This document shows positions 1 through 11,737 of a stretch of DNA of 64,000 nt, one piece after another. Below the pieces are notes generated by a model, which saw nothing but the letters and a program-made list of their open reading frames with translations, searched no databases and was not told where the DNA came from. This DNA is from Sesamum alatum. Taxonomy: Eukaryota; Streptophyta; Magnoliopsida; Lamiales; Pedaliaceae. The DNA lies in the NCBI GenBank assembly GCA_034509735.1, contig JACGWO010000001.1, forward strand, positions 8,820,854-8,884,853, in the 5' to 3' direction. The translations under genes were made by a program, and so were the position numbers. The first letter of the stretch is position 1; the number at the start of each line of letters is the position of its first letter.

Positions 1-111
1 AAAAATTGAGTCCTTTATATTTGTTAAAGATTCGTATCTTCCGTCAGGCCGTTATAGGCGAAATTTTTCAATTTCCCATTCTCAGAGGTCCTTAAATCCT
101 ATCCCTATCAT

Positions 112-375
112 CGGACCAAGAAAAAATAATCTTCGGATAGCTTTATCATATTTTCTAACCCCTTATACATGCATTGCTTAGTAATTTATATTTATTTCTA
201 GTAAAGAAACATGTGCATACGTTTGTTGAACAAGCATAACAGAATTACTGAAGTTGTGGTGCACGCTTGATGTCCGAACCACATAAAAATATGAGTAAAA
301 CCTTAACAATAATCACTAATCCGAAAATGTCAAATTTCAATTCAACTTTTCGGAGTACTAACATTTAAGCGTTCA
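112..375. repeat. Diverged copy of the polygalacturonase upstream region
   Basis: This stretch lies 3' of polygalacturonase copy 1 but resembles the DNA 5' of the genes in the same orientation. The fullest 5' version is upstream of copy 3 at about 13400-13645, and a shortened version is upstream of copy 1 at about 3349-3525. Shared landmarks include TTAGTAATTTATATTTATTT, a GAAACATGTG-like word, and TGTCAAATTTCAATTCAACT. It recurs at about 5152-5412 and 10165-10430. It looks like the promoter of an older duplicate whose coding part was lost, with the gypsy relic now in its place. The relationship is seen in the sequence; the history is inferred. Confidence 0.6.
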
Positions 376-1685
376 CATGTAACAAATGTCTCTGAAAAAT
401 ATAAAAAATCAAGTTTCTTCCTAGGCTATTGTGAATAAGATTAGTATTATATATATACACACAAATAGATTTTAAGATTATAATATTGCAAATAAATTTG
501 AAATGTTTTATTATTTGAAGTTCTTAAGATGACAAAAATAAGTAAGTACAGTAACTAGTTTATAGTGACTTAAAATTAATTAAAAATAAGTTAACTATGT
601 TTTGGGCATCAAAACTTGATTTTTAGATAAATAAAACCAATTTCATAATTTTTAAGTATTATTTCAAAATATAATTATTTATATTGGTGGAATGAAACAA
701 ACTTTCATAGGTAAATAATATGGTTGTCAATTCGAAGTTAATCTTTCCTCAATTGACTGTGGATACAAAATAGCATGCAGTGTGATTCCTCAAAATATTT
801 TATCAAAAAACTTACTATAAGATGAAATTTACATTTACACATACAAACTTATTAGATAGAATAATTACTATTTTGTTATGCTCCATCCATTGATTAAGAT
901 TCATACAACAAAGATCGTTAATAATATTACATTATTGGTTGATAAAATAAAAAAATAAGAATGCAATTTTTTTTATGATCAAGCCAGTCGAATACATATA
1001 TATATTTAAAGAATGGAGAATTTATGTATTTTAGTCATAGTTAAAAGTGTGTTTAAGTTATTATTGCAAAAGGTACAAATATATTCCTCATGATCATGAC
1101 TTATGCTAGTCATTGATTTGGAAAATTATTAAGTAATGCTTTCAGAACGTGCATTATTGAGTTATAAGGAGTGGTTCAATCAGTGCTAAATGTCTTGATA
1201 AAAAAATTATGAACTATTACTTTACTAAATTATAATTAGAGATGCAATATTAATATATCATGTCAACAAAAACATTGAAATTTGATCACGACTAGTAAAT
1301 TTTCATCCTACGTAAGTATGTCGATAGTCTATAATAATTATGTACGAATGTAAGCGGTGCAATAAATTTACTCTTGCACCCACTTGGAAATGTGCTCAGT
1401 TGATCGAAAAATTCAATTTATGTTACAATTAATTGCATATATAGTTCTTGGGTATACTAGTAGTTCACCAAATAGCAAATCATGCATCTCAAAGGCGTAT
1501 TACTATTGAGGAAACAATTCAACTTTTACTTTTACTTCCTGAATCATGATAAGGGGAAAAACAAAGAGGATGAATTTCTAGTACCTTGAAACCTAACGAA
1601 TCCGCATTCATCTTTACTATGATAACTAAATATCCAATATTTATTCCCAGCTAAAACTATATGAAACTCATGTGCAAAAATCTGA

Positions 1686-3190
1686 CTAAGCCGACTTAGC
1701 AGTAGTGGCACACACTGGCGGATTCTGCTTGCCGACAAATTTGGGTTTGACGTTCGTGCATTGGGTGGTGATAGGACCTTGATTTCCAGTGTACTTAAGA
1801 TCAATGTCACCCACCTCAACATTCTCGCAAGGCTTAAGACCGCTGCAGACAAGCCACACCGCCTCTGCAGTACTCGTCGTGCCCCTTACGTTCTTAATGC
1901 TGACGTTACTGATCTTTATAGACGATGGTCTCTGAAAATGATCAAAGAAAAATAAAATCAAGAGTCGATGAGCATGAGTTATTATGAAATGAATGGTTAG
2001 AATATTGGAGTGACAAATGAAGGAACTTACGTCTTTATTGCAGAGATTATGTGGACAATATTCTTGATCAATGACAATGGGAAGGCTTGCATTATCCATA
2101 ATTAAATCCTCAAAATGCAAATCTGAGACGGTCAGCGTCGCCGGGGCAGAGGGCCATGTCTTCACCCTGACGCCATTCGTCGTGCCAATGAAAGTGCAGT
2201 TCCTGACATATATCCCCGTGACATCCTTTTCAGTTGCATACCCACCAAGGCTTCCGATGCTAATACCGTGTCCGGGCCCACAAGTTACATTCTGGATGTA
2301 AACTTCTTTGGTCTCATCGCCCATGGAGACACAATCATCTCCTGTTTTTATGATGGAATCGGTGATACGGACGTTTGTGGAACGCGCCACGTGGATACCA
2401 TCAGTGTTTGGGCTATCTCCCGGCGCTGAAACTGTGAATCGGAGGAACGTGACGTTGTAGCTCGATATACAGTTTACATGGAAATTCTTGCTATCTTTCG
2501 TCGTCACATCTTGAATTATGGAGTTGTTGATGAAATTTAAGCTCAAGTTCTACATAAGATGCATTTGAGTTACGGGGCAGTTAATTTATATACCTATTTT
2601 ATTTGAATGAATTGAGAATAATCATATATAAAGGATGTAGGTATCTTACTATGGGAAGCTTTGCGCAATTTTTATTTTTGTGGCAGTCGTTTAGCTTCCA
2701 TGCTTCCTGGCCTTGGCCGTCGAGAACTCCACCACCAGAGATGGTCAAGAAATTGACGTAATTGATAGTGATCCATTCACCTTCTTTATTAGGCAACTTA
2801 CTAGGATCAGGAGAGGCTTGCAAGGTGCCTTGGATTTGTAGCTCGATCGGGGCCTTATTGGTGCCTAACAATTTCACTTGACTCAACGACCATGTTCCTG
2901 GTGGGATAAATATTTTACTTGGTGTTGTTGAATTGCATGCTTCCTTCCAAGCATCCAATAAAGCCTGACATGCACATGCAATTTTGTATTCTTAAGAATA
3001 TTTTTATATTTATAGAAGCATTAAATTGTAAACAAATAAATGGGGTAGATAATACTGATTAAACCTGGCTGATATCTGCACCAGGTTTTGCACCATATTT
3101 TCTGACATCATATGTCACAGGCTGTTGGGCATTAGCGTTGAGTGCCAACAATGGCAAAACGAAGAGAACTGTAATAAGTTTAAGTGCCAT
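1686..3190 (-). CDS. Exopolygalacturonase (GH28), tandem copy 1
   Basis: A secreted glycoside hydrolase family 28 pectinase, which hydrolyses galacturonan in cell walls. The closest remembered relatives are plant pollen exopolygalacturonases. Exons on the minus strand are 3190-3065, 2964-2650, 2549-2031 and 1931-1686, all with GT-AG introns in phase 0, giving 401 residues (the family is usually about 390-410). Residues 1-21 form a signal peptide ending ALNANA, followed by QQPVTYDV. All four GH28 signatures are present: NTD at 195-197, GDD at 217-219, GHG with H241, and RVK at 275-277 (RIK in many relatives). The start is the first ATG after a TATA box. The protein is identical to copy 2. Pollen expression is inferred from the family only. 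Confidence 0.95.
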
Positions 3191-3255
3191 GATCTTCTAT
3201 TTTTTTTTTATTTCAGGCAATTAAAAAGTGATGTTCTTAGGCTAGAATGGCAATT

Positions 3256-3263
3256 AATTTATA
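3256..3263 (-). promoter_or_regulatory. TATA box of polygalacturonase copy 1
   Basis: On the minus strand this reads TATAAATT, about 66 bp upstream of the start codon at 3190. A pyrimidine/purine-poor leader lies between. The same box is kept in all three tandem copies. Confidence 0.6.
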
Positions 3264-3881
3264 GTTTTAGTTTAATATTATGTGATGTTAGTTGTCTGAT
3301 AACTATTCTCACGGTGTTGGACGATTTTGTGGTTGAACAAGTATTTCGGACCAACTGAAAATAATCTTAGGGTACCTTTTTCATATTTTCTAATCTTGTG
3401 TATTAAATTCAAATGTCTTATACATGCATTGGTTAGTAATTTATATTTATTTTTACTACAGAAACATGTGTATAAGTGTGTGAAAAAGCACAACAGAATT
3501 ATTGAAGTTGTGGCGCACACTTGAGGCGATCAACATGTTACATAAGAAGCAAAACTGCAATAGCCTACAAAATTTGTTAACAGTCTGCGTTGAAGAAAAT
3601 AGTGCACCTAATGTGTTGTGTTTTAGGAATCTCTGCCTATGTCCTACCAATTACAGTTTTCTTTCTTCGGTCTCTGCCTATGTCCTACCCTTATGGCTGG
3701 AATGCGTTATGAAGGAAAATATCAATAGATTTCATCACCCACTTACCTCTTTCGCAATATGATTCACCCACTTACCTCCTTCGCAATATGATTCACCCAC
3801 TTATGTTAGACCGTCATTTGGGTGGTGGTAGACCGCCTTACCAAGTTTCACTGTTGTTTCCTTGGTGTCCATTTCTCTAGC

Positions 3882-4809
3882 TGAAATTTACAAGGTCCAT
3901 GGCCCTCCCAAGACCATATTCACTGACAAGGACAACGTCTTTATCTGCCACTTCGGGCATGAGTTATTTTGACTGACCGACACCTAGCTCCCATTCAGCA
4001 ACTCATACAACCCCCAATTAGATGGTTGAACAGAGGTCCTCAATCACTGCCTGGAGACCTACCTGTGATGCTTCGTGTACGATGAACCCCACCTTCTGCC
4101 CAAGTTTTTTGCCTTGGCCGAGTTCTGGTACTACACTAGCCACCACAGTTTGATCATAATAGCTACCTTTCAGGCCCTCTATGAAAAACTGCCCCTTTCT
4201 ACACTTGGGTATAGCCCGGGCAGCAGTAAGATCGCCTCTCTGGATGAGGCTCTTCAGAACAGGCAGTGCCTCCTTCGTCTACTGTGCGATAACCTCACCA
4301 AGGCCCATAGCAAAACTAGCAGGCGAACGCCAATCGGACAGACAAAACATTTGACATTGGCGATTGGGTTTTCTCAAGGTTCAACACTATCGCCAAACCT
4401 CTGTTCAGCACCGCGGTTCCCAGAAACTGGCACGCCGCTACTACAGTCCCATCAAAATCTTCCGCCCCATCGCAACCATCGCCGACGAGCTTGAATTGTC
4501 TTTTGTCTCTTGTATTCACCCCGTCTTCCACAACTCACTATTCCACCCATGTTCAGGCCCACCGCCTGACCAGATTTGCCTGATCGAGCTCTCTATGGGG
4601 GCTCCATGTCACCTCGTGTCAGAGCGACTGCTCGACTTCAGGGGCACGAAGAGAAAACTTTAATGCAATGGTCTGGTCAAAGCCCGATGGAAGCTACTTG
4701 GGAAACTCTTGCTTCTATCCTGACCCGTTTTCCTTCCTTGGGCCTCGAAGACATGGCTAGTCCAGAAGGGGTGGGCAATGATATGGACTTGGATCAGCCC
4801 AACTACTAA
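3882..4809 (+). mobile_element. Decayed Ty3/gypsy integrase-chromodomain fragment (copy 1)
   Basis: Plus-strand translation in shifting frames recovers the end of a Ty3/gypsy pol gene. First comes an integrase core with the words IFTDKDNVF, YNPQLDG, TEVLNHCLETYL and LAEFWYYTS. Next is the basic region with YRQTSVQHRGSQKLARRYY. Then come IHPVFHNSL and a chromodomain tail with EATWE and ILTRFPSLGLEDM. Several in-frame stops and frameshifts break it, so it is a fossil. No gag, protease or reverse transcriptase is present and no clear LTR borders it. It was copied with the polygalacturonase array. Confidence 0.85.
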
Positions 4810-6722
4810 GGTGAAGGCTAGGCCCGAGCCCAGGCCCAAAAGAGAAATCAAGAAGCCAGCTCGCTATTTGAACTGACCAGCCCATGTCTTCTAACTGCTA
4901 GAGTCCAAATGGCTTTTTAGTGTGGCCCTTTTTATGTTAATTCCATTAAGTTGATCCAGTCCACCTGTCCAGCCATCTACAGCCCATGTTTGGTTTCTTC
5001 CCTTATATTGTAATGCGGTTGTTAGTAATGGAACAGTACAAAAAAATTGAGTCCTTTATATTTGTTAAAGATTCGTATCTTTCGTCAGGCCGTTACAGGC
5101 GGAATTTTTCAATTTCCCATTCTCAGAGGTCCTTAAATCCTATCCCTATCATCAGACCAAGAAAAAATAATCTTCGGATAGCTTTATCATATTTTCTAAC
5201 CCCTTATATATGCATTGCTTAGTAATTTATATTTATTTCTAGTAAAGAAACATGTGCATACGTTTGTTGAACAAGCATAACAGAATTACTGAAGTTGTGG
5301 TGCACGCTTGATGTCCGAACCACATAAAAATATGAGTAAAACCTTAACAATAATCACTAATCGGAAAATGTCAAATTTCAATTCAACTTTTCGGAGTACT
5401 AACATTTAAGCGTTCACATGTAACAAATCTCTCTGAAAAATATAAAAAATCAAGTTTCTTCCTAGGCTATTGTGAATAAGGATTAGTATTATATATATAC
5501 ACACAAATAGATTTTAAGATTATAATATTGCAAATAAATTTGAAATGTTTTATTATTTGAAGTTCTTAAGATGACAAAAATAAGTACAGTAACTAGTTTA
5601 TAGTGACTTAAATTTAATTAAAAATAAGTTAACTATGTTTTGGGCATCAAAACTTGATTTTTAGATAAATAAAACCAATTTCATAATTTTTAAGTATTAT
5701 TTCAAAATATAATTATTTATATTGGTGGAATGAAACAAACTTTCATAGGTAAATAATATGGTTGTCAATTCGAAGTTAATCTTTCCTCAATTGACTGTGG
5801 ATACAAAATAGCATGCAGTGTGATTCCTCAAAATATTTTATCAAAAAACTTACTATAAGATGAAATTTACATTTACACATACAAACTTATTAGATAGAAT
5901 AATTACTATTTTGTTATGCTCCATCCATTGATTAAGATTCATACAACAAAGATCGTTAATAATATTACATTATTGGTTGATAAAATAAAAAAATAACAAT
6001 GCAATTTTTTTTATGATCAAGCCAGTCGAATACATATATATATTTAAAGAATGGAGAATTTATGTATTTTAGTCATAGTTAAAAGTGTGTTTAAGTTATT
6101 ATTGCAAAAGGTACAAATATATTCCTCATGATCATGACTTCTGCTAGTCATTGATTTGGAAAATTATTAAGTAATGCTTTCAGAACGTGCATTATTGAGT
6201 TATAAGGAGTGGTTCAATCAGTGCTAAATGTCTTGATAAAAAATTATGAACTATTACTTTACTAAATTATAATTAGAGATGCAATATTAATATATCATGT
6301 CAACAAAAACATTGAAATTTGATCACGACTAGTAAATTTTCATCCTACGTAAGTATGTCGATAGTCTATAATAATTATGTACGAATGTAAGCGGTGCAAT
6401 AAATTTACTCTTGCACCCACTTGGAAATGTGCTCAGTTGATCGAAAAATTCAATTTATGTTACAATTAATTGCATATATAGTTCTTGGGTATACTAGTAG
6501 TTCACCAAATAGCAAATCATGCATCTCAAAGGCGTATTACTATTGAGGAAACAATTCAACTTTTACTTTTACTTCCTGAATCATGATAAGGGGAAAAACA
6601 AAGAGGATGAATTTCTAGTACCTTGAAACCTAACGAATCCGCATTCATCTTTACTATGATAACTAAATATCCAATATTTATTCCCAGCTAAAACTATATG
6701 AAACTCATGTGCAAAAATCTGA

Positions 6723-8227
6723 CTAAGCCGACTTAGCAGTAGTGGCACACACTGGCGGATTCTGCTTGCCGACAAATTTGGGTTTGACGTTCGTGCATTG
6801 GGTGGTGATAGGACCTTGATTTCCAGTGTACTTAAGATCAATGTCACCCACCTCAACATTCTCGCAAGGCTTAAGACCGCTGCAGACAAGCCACACCGCC
6901 TCTGCAGTACTCGTCGTGCCCCTTACGTTCTTAATGCTGACGTTACTGATCTTTATAGACGATGGTCTCTGAAAATGATCAAAGAAAAATAAAATCAAGA
7001 GTCGATGAGCATGAGTTATTATGAAATGAATGGTTAGAATATTGGAGTGACAAATGAAGGAACTTACGTCTTTATTGCAGAGATTATGTGGACAATATTC
7101 TTGATCAATGACAATGGGAAGGCTTGCATTATCCATAATTAAATCCTCAAAATGCAAATCTGAGACGGTCAGCGTCGCCGGGGCAGAGGGCCATGTCTTC
7201 ACCCTGACGCCATTCGTCGTGCCAATGAAAGTGCAGTTCCTGACATATATCCCCGTGACATCCTTTTCAGTTGCATACCCACCAAGGCTTCCGATGCTAA
7301 TACCGTGTCCGGGCCCACAAGTTACATTCTGGATGTAAACTTCTTTGGTCTCATCGCCCATGGAGACACAATCATCTCCTGTTTTTATGATGGAATCGGT
7401 GATACGGACGTTTGTGGAACGCGCCACGTGGATACCATCAGTGTTTGGGCTATCTCCCGGCGCTGAAACTGTGAATCGGAGGAACGTGACGTTGTAGCTC
7501 GATATACAGTTTACATGGAAATTCTTGCTATCTTTCGTCGTCACATCTTGAATTATGGAGTTGTTGATGAAATTTAAGCTCAAGTTCTACATAAGATGCA
7601 TTTGAGTTACGGGGCAGTTAATTTATATACCTATTTTATTTGAATGAATTGAGAATAATCATATATAAAGGATGTAGGTATCTTACTATGGGAAGCTTTG
7701 CGCAATTTTTATTTTTGTGGCAGTCGTTTAGCTTCCATGCTTCCTGGCCTTGGCCGTCGAGAACTCCACCACCAGAGATGGTCAAGAAATTGACGTAATT
7801 GATAGTGATCCATTCACCTTCTTTATTAGGCAACTTACTAGGATCAGGAGAGGCTTGCAAGGTGCCTTGGATTTGTAGCTCGATCGGGGCCTTATTGGTG
7901 CCTAACAATTTCACTTGACTCAACGACCATGTTCCTGGTGGGATAAATATTTTACTTGGTGTTGTTGAATTGCATGCTTCCTTCCAAGCATCCAATAAAG
8001 CCTTACATGCACATGCAATTTTGTATTCTTAAGAATATTTTTATATTTATAGAAGCATTAAATTGTAAACAAATAAATGGGGTAGATAATACTGATTAAA
8101 CCTGGCTGATATCTGCACCAGGTTTTGCACCATATTTTCTGACATCATATGTCACAGGCTGTTGGGCATTAGCGTTGAGTGCCAACAATGGCAAAACGAA
8201 GAGAACTGTAATAAGTTTAAGTGCCAT
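6723..8227 (-). CDS. Exopolygalacturonase (GH28), tandem copy 2
   Basis: Exons on the minus strand are 8227-8102, 8001-7687, 7586-7068 and 6968-6723. The 401-residue product is identical to copy 1: signal peptide 1-21, then GH28 signatures NTD 195-197, GDD 217-219, H241 in GHG, and RVK 275-277. The one change I see at a splice junction is in intron 1, where the acceptor reads TAAG instead of CAG. It is still a legal AG but probably weaker. The gene appears intact. With copy 1 it should double the dose of the same enzyme if both promoters work; the immediate upstream sequence and TATA box are shared. Confidence 0.95.
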
Positions 8228-8293
8228 GATCTTCTATTTTTTTTTTTATTTCAGGCAATTAAAAAGTGATGTTCTTAGGCTAGAATGGCAATT

Positions 8294-8301
8294 AATTTAT
8301 A
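8294..8301 (-). promoter_or_regulatory. TATA box of polygalacturonase copy 2
   Basis: TATAAATT on the minus strand, 67 bp upstream of the ATG at 8227. One extra base in the T-run of the leader explains the one-base shift relative to copy 1. Confidence 0.6.
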
Positions 8302-8892
8302 GTTTTAGTTTAACATTATGTGATGTTAGTTGTCTGATAACTATTCTCACGGTGTTGGACGATTTTGTGGTTGAACAAGTATTTCGGACCAACTGAAAAT
8401 AATCTTAGGGTACCTTTTTCATATTTTCTAATCTTGTGTATTAAATTCAAATGTCTTATACATGCATTGGTTAGTAATTTATATTTATTTTTACTACAGA
8501 AACATGTGTATAAGTGTGTGAAAAAGCACAAACAGAATTATTGAAGTTGTGGCGCACACTTGAGGCGATCAACATGTTACATAAGAAGCAAAACTGCAAT
8601 AGCCTACAAAATTTGTTAACAGTCTGCGTTGAAGAAAATAGTGCACCTAATGTGTTGTGTTTTAGGAATCTCTGCCTATGTCCTACCAATTACAGTTTTC
8701 TTTCTTCGGTCTCTGCCTATGTCCTACCCTTATGGCTGGAATGCGTTATGAAGGAAAATATCAATAGATTTCATCACCCACTTACCTCTTTCGCAATATG
8801 ATTCACCCACTTATGTTAGACCGTCATTTGGGTGGTGGTAGACCCCCTTACCAAGTTTCACTGTTGTTTCCTTGGTGTCCATTTTTCTAGTT

Positions 8893-9819
8893 GAAATTTA
8901 CAAGGTCCATGGCCCTCCCAAGACCATATTCACTGACAAGGACAACGTCTTTATCTGCCACTTCTGGCATTAGTTATTTCGACTGACCGACACCTAGCTC
9001 CCATTCAGCAACTCATACAACCCCCAATTAGATGGTTGAACAGAGGTCCTCAATCACTGCCTGGAGACCTACCTGTGATGCTTCGTGTACGATGAACCCC
9101 ACCTTCTGCCCAAGTTTTTTGCCTTGGCCGAGTTCTGGTACTACACTAGCCACCACAATTTGATCATAATAGCTATCTTTCAGGCCCTCTATGAAAAACT
9201 GCCCCCTTTCTACACTTGGGTATAGCCCGGGCAGCAGTAAGATGCCTCTCTGGATGAGGCTCATTCAGAACAGACAGTGCCTCCTCGTCTACTGTGCGAT
9301 AACCTCGCCAAGGCCCATAGCAATAGAACTAGCAGGCAACACCAATCGGACAGACAAAATTTTGACATTGGCGATTGGGTTTTCTCAAGGTTCAACCCTA
9401 TCGCCAAACCTCTGTTATGCACCGCGGTTCCCAGAAACTGGCACGCCGCTACTACAGGTCCCTCAAAATCTTCCGCCCCATCGCAACCATCGCCGACGAG
9501 CTCGAATTGTCTTTGTCGCTTGTATTCACCCCGTCTTCCACAACTCACTATTCCACCCATGTTCAGGCCCACCGCCTAACCAGATTTGCCTGATCGAGCT
9601 CTCTATGGGGCTCCATGTCACCTCGTGTCAGAGCGACTGCTCGACTTCAGGGGCACAAAAAAGAAACTTTAATGCAATGTTCTGGTCAAAGCCCGATGGA
9701 AGCTACTTGGGAAAACTCTTGCTTCTATCCTAACCCGTTTTCCTTCCTTGGGCCTCGAAGACATGGCTAGTCCAGAAGGGGTGGGCAATGATATGGACTT
9801 GGATCAGCCCAATTACTGA
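8893..9819 (+). mobile_element. Decayed Ty3/gypsy integrase-chromodomain fragment (copy 2)
   Basis: Second tandem copy of the gypsy relic, with the same integrase, basic and chromodomain remnants (YRQTSVMHRGSQKLARRYY is readable). It carries a different set of small indels from copy 1. It is non-functional. No equivalent follows unit 3. Confidence 0.85.
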
Positions 9820-11737
9820 GGTGAAGGCTAGGCCCGAGCCCAAGGCCCAAAAGAGAAATCAAGAAGCCAGCTTGCTATTTGGACTGACCAGCCCATGTCT
9901 TCTAATTGCTAGAGTCCAAATGGCTTTTTAGTGTGGCCCTTTTTATGTTAATTCCATTAAGTTGATCCAGTCCACCTGTCCAGCCATCTACGACCCATGT
10001 TGGTTCTTCCCTTATATTGTAATGCGGTTGTTAGTAATGGAACACTACAAAAAAAATTGAATCCTTTATATTTGTTAAAGATTCGTATCTTTCGTCAGGC
10101 CGTTACAGGCGGAATTTTTCAATCCCATTCTCACGAGGTCCTTAAAACCTATCCCTATCATCGGACCAAGAAAATAATAATCTTCGGATAGCTTTATCAT
10201 ATTTTCTAATCCCTAAATGTCTTATACATGCATTGCTTAGTAATTTATATTTATTTCTAGTAAAGAAACATGTGCATACGTTTGTGAACAAGCATAACAG
10301 AATTACTAAAGTTGTGGTGCACGCTGGATGTCCGAACCACATAAAAATATGAGTAAAACCTTAAGAATAATCACTAATCGGAAAATGTAAAATTTCAATT
10401 CAACTTTGTGGAGTACTAACATTTAAGCGTTCACACGTAACAAATCTCTCTGAAAAATATAAAAATTAAAGTTTCTTCCTAGGCTATTGTGAATAAGGAT
10501 TAGTATTATATACATACACACAAATAGATTTTAAGATTATAATATTGCAAATAAATTTGAAATGTTTTATTATTTGAAGTTCTTAAGATGACAAAAATAA
10601 GTACAGTAACTAGTTTATAGTGACTTAAATTTAATTAAAAATAAGTTAACTATGTTTTGGGCATCAAAACTTGATTTTTAGATAAATAAAACCAATTTCA
10701 TAATTTTAAGTATTATTTCAAAATATAATTATTTATATTGGTGGAATGAAACAAACTTTCATAGGTAAACAATATGGTTGTCAATTCGAAGTTAATCTTT
10801 CCTCAATTGACTGTGGATACAAAATAACATGCAGTGTGATTCCTCAAAATATTTTATCAAAAAACTTACTATAAGATGAAATTTACATTTACACATACAA
10901 ACTTATTAGATAGAATAATAACTATTTTGTTATGCTCCATCCATTGATTAAGATTCATACAACAAAGATCGTTAATAATATTACATTATTGGTTGATAAA
11001 ATAAAAAAATAACAATGCAATTTTTTTTATGATCAAGCCAGTCGAATACATATATATATTTAAAGAATGGAGAATTTATGTATTTTAGTCATAGTTAAAA
11101 GTGTGTTTAAGTTATTATTGCAAAAGGTACAAATATATGCCTCATGATCATGACTTCTGCTAGTCATTGATTTGGAAAATTATTAAGTAATGCTTTCAGA
11201 ACGTGCATTATTGAGTTATAAGGAGTGGTTCAATCAGTGCAAAATGTCTTGATAAAAATTATGAACTATTACTTTACTAAATTATAATTAGAGATGCAAT
11301 ATTAATATATCATGTCAACAAAAACATTGAAATTTGATCACGACTAGTAAATTTTCATCCTACGTAAGTATGTCGATAGTCTATAATAATTATGTACGAA
11401 TGTAAGCGGTGCAATAAATTTACTCTTGCACCCACTTGGAAATGTGCTCAGTTGATCGAAAAATTCAATTTATGTCACAATTAATTGCATATATAGTTCT
11501 TGGGTATACTAGTAGTTCACCAAATAGCAAATCATGCATATCAAAGGCGTATTACTATTGAGGAAACAATTCAACTTTTACTTTTACTTCCTGAATCATG
11601 ATAAGGGGAAAAACAAAGAGGATGAATTTCTAGTACCTTGAAACCTAACGAATCCGCATTCATCTTTACTATGATAACTAAATATCCAATATTTATTCCC
11701 AGCTAAAACTATATGAAACTCATGTGCAAAAATCTGA

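Noticed and set aside
1544..1852. ORF overlapping the last exon of polygalacturonase copy 1 in another frame (repeated at 6581 and 11596)
   Set aside because: It is a shadow frame across exon 4 and its flank; the GH28 frame explains the region.
2071..2301. Plus-strand ORF opposite polygalacturonase exon 3
   Set aside because: Antisense shadow of the catalytic exon with no family features of its own.
9191..9733. 180-codon plus-strand ORF in the second gypsy relic
   Set aside because: It strings together shifted pieces of a decayed gypsy integrase-chromodomain; it is not a host gene and the equivalent in unit 1 is interrupted.
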